Shown in pieces: positions 39,341 through 40,194 of a stretch of DNA of 40,194 bases; the stretch's first letter is position 1; every line of letters begins with the position of its first letter. This DNA is from DAOTVS01 sp034436375 (GTDB taxonomy: Bacteria > Chloroflexota > Anaerolineae > SpSt-313): NCBI GenBank assembly GCA_034436375.1, contig DAOTVS010000310.1, positions 1 to 40,194 of the forward strand. Reading direction: 5' to 3'. The notes below the pieces were generated by a model. It was not told where the DNA came from. It saw only the letters and a list, made by a program, of their open reading frames with translations, and ran no database searches. Made by a program: the position numbers and the translations under genes.

Positions 39341-40194
39341 TCAATTTCCGCCCTTCCACACCAGCCGTGCGGCCCCCAGCAATCCGGCATCGTCACCCAG
39401 GGTGGCGCGGACGATACGGGTGCCCTCGAGATCGACCCAACTGCCGCACCGGCGCCGCACTGCCCGGCAGATCGGGTCGAGGAGCAAGTCGCCCAATCCC
39501 TCAATCACCCCGCCACCCAAGGCAACGACCTGCGGGTTGAGCAGAGTGATCGCATTGGCCACGCCGATGCCCAGGTATTCGGCCTCGCGGGCCAGCACAT
39601 CGCGCGCTACCTCGTCACCCCGACGCGCTGCCTCTCCCACCAGCTCGGCGCTCAGCTCCCGGCCGGCGGCCAGTTCGGCCAGCAGCGTGGGGCGCCCCTG
39701 CAGCAGGGCCCCTTGGGCGCGCAGGGCGATGGCCGGGCCGGCGGCAAAGGCCTCCAGGCAGCCATAGTTGCCGCAGTTGCAGAGCGGCCCATTGGGGTCG
39801 ATGGTGGTGTGGCCGATCTCTCCCGCCGTGCCGCGCCAGCCGCGCAGCACCTCGCCGCGGAAGAGGATCCCAGACCCCACGCCGGTGCCCACGATGATGT
39901 AGACAAAGTACTCCGCTCCGGCCCCCGCTCCCAGCCACCACTCACCCAGAGCGGCGGCGTTGGCGTCCATCTCGATCCAGGCGGGGAGTTGCAACGCCTC
40001 GCGGAGCATGGCCTTGAAGGGCACGTTCTGCCAGCTCCCCTGGTTGGGCGAAGCAAAGATCACACCGCTCTCCACGTCCATCATGCCGGCCGTGGAGTAG
40101 CCGAGTCCCTCCACCCGCTCCCAGGCGATGCCGGCCTGCTGCGATAGCATCAGGAGCATGTCCTTGAGCTGCGCCACCATCTGCGGCGGCTCCC
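39341..40194 (-). CDS. ROK-family protein, probable sugar kinase (5' end outside window)
   Basis: The visible part has 284 residues; the N-terminal phosphate-binding loop lies beyond the window end. Identified features are the sugar-binding segment (ASPNQGSWQNVP), the catalytic Asp region (IEMDANAAALGEWWLGAG), the glycine loop IIVGTGVGSGILF, GEIGHTTID and the ROK zinc motif CNCGNYGCLEAF. Without the N-terminus I cannot tell whether a DNA-binding domain precedes it, so a sugar kinase and an NagC-like regulator are both possible. It is the first gene visible in the GH38-like/ASRT/PTE operon, and its stop lies 19 bases before the next start. Confidence 0.87.
   Translation of the reverse strand, partial: EPPQMVAQLKDMLLMLSQQAGIAWERVEGLGYSTAGMMDVESGVIFASPNQGSWQNVPFKAMLREALQLPAWIEMDANAAALGEWWLGAGAGAEYFVYIIVGTGVGSGILFRGEVLRGWRGTAGEIGHTTIDPNGPLCNCGNYGCLEAFAAGPAIALRAQGALLQGRPTLLAELAAGRELSAELVGEAARRGDEVARDVLAREAEYLGIGVANAITLLNPQVVALGGGVIEGLGDLLLDPICRAVRRRCGSWVDLEGTRIVRATLGDDAGLLGAARLVWKGGN

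Noticed and set aside
1..40194. CRISPR arrays, insertion sequences or prophage genes
   Set aside because: No regularly spaced repeats, transposase, integrase or phage structural motifs were found on either strand.

Overview
The window is high-GC bacterial chromosome, coding-dense on both strands. The gene set suggests a strictly or facultatively anaerobic member of the Chloroflexota (Anaerolineae-like): an archaeal-style glutamate synthase split into separate domain proteins next to an NrpR-type nitrogen regulator, a Rex-controlled sensory [FeFe]-hydrogenase cluster, a GPH-type sugar symporter, and sugar-catabolic operons with tandem ASRT-domain proteins. This placement is an inference from gene content; no rRNA or single-copy marker gene is present to fix it.

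Layout. (1) 1-3247 (+): two split glutamate synthase proteins (FMN/Fe-S domain, cut by the window edge, and the GXGXG domain) followed by nrpR. (2) 3302-11850 (-): a LacI regulator followed by a myo-inositol catabolic operon in the order lacI-iolB-transaldolase-iolD-iolA-iolE-iolG. A consensus-like promoter sits just upstream of a perfect 16-bp palindromic operator, and a 29-bp hairpin separates iolD from iolA. iolC and iolJ are absent; a transaldolase-family protein lies among the iol genes. (3) 11899-13710: a PlsY-like acyltransferase, a DegV-family protein with an unusual N-terminus, and tRNA-Lys with its own promoter and a terminator. (4) 13731-20560 (-): a signalling region in decay, with a response regulator, a histidine kinase pseudogene, a CopB-like metal ATPase pseudogene, and an intact-looking 1231-residue RsbRD/GAF/five-PAS histidine kinase whose frame runs unbroken into the ATPase remnant. 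A relic of a second copy of this kinase's start region lies at 20.4-20.5 kb. (5) 20701-26142: an unrecognised helical protein, a GPH-family symporter diverging from a mannonate dehydratase, a B12-dependent methionine synthase reactivation-type protein, a small DUF4190 membrane protein and a SpoU RNA methyltransferase. (6) 26217-30153 (-): rex, a NuoE-like [2Fe-2S] protein, a PAS-containing sensory [FeFe] hydrogenase and a SpoIIE-type phosphatase, read from a near-consensus promoter overlapped by a Rex-like operator. (7) 30255-33195: an SDR oxidoreductase, a C_GCAxxG_C_C protein, an esterase and a DUF4397 protein. (8) 33196-33647: a 50-bp perfect palindrome and tRNA-Thr. (9) 33661-40194 (-): a ROK protein (cut by the window edge), a divergent GH38-like protein, two tandem-ASRT proteins and a phosphotriesterase-family hydrolase.

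The window mixes core nitrogen assimilation, carbohydrate uptake and degradation (inositol, hexuronate, probably a glycan or glycoside) and redox/H2 sensing. The best candidates for under-described biology are the ASRT/PTE/GH38/ROK operon, the transaldolase in the inositol operon, and the hydrogenase sensor with an altered H-cluster motif under probable Rex control.
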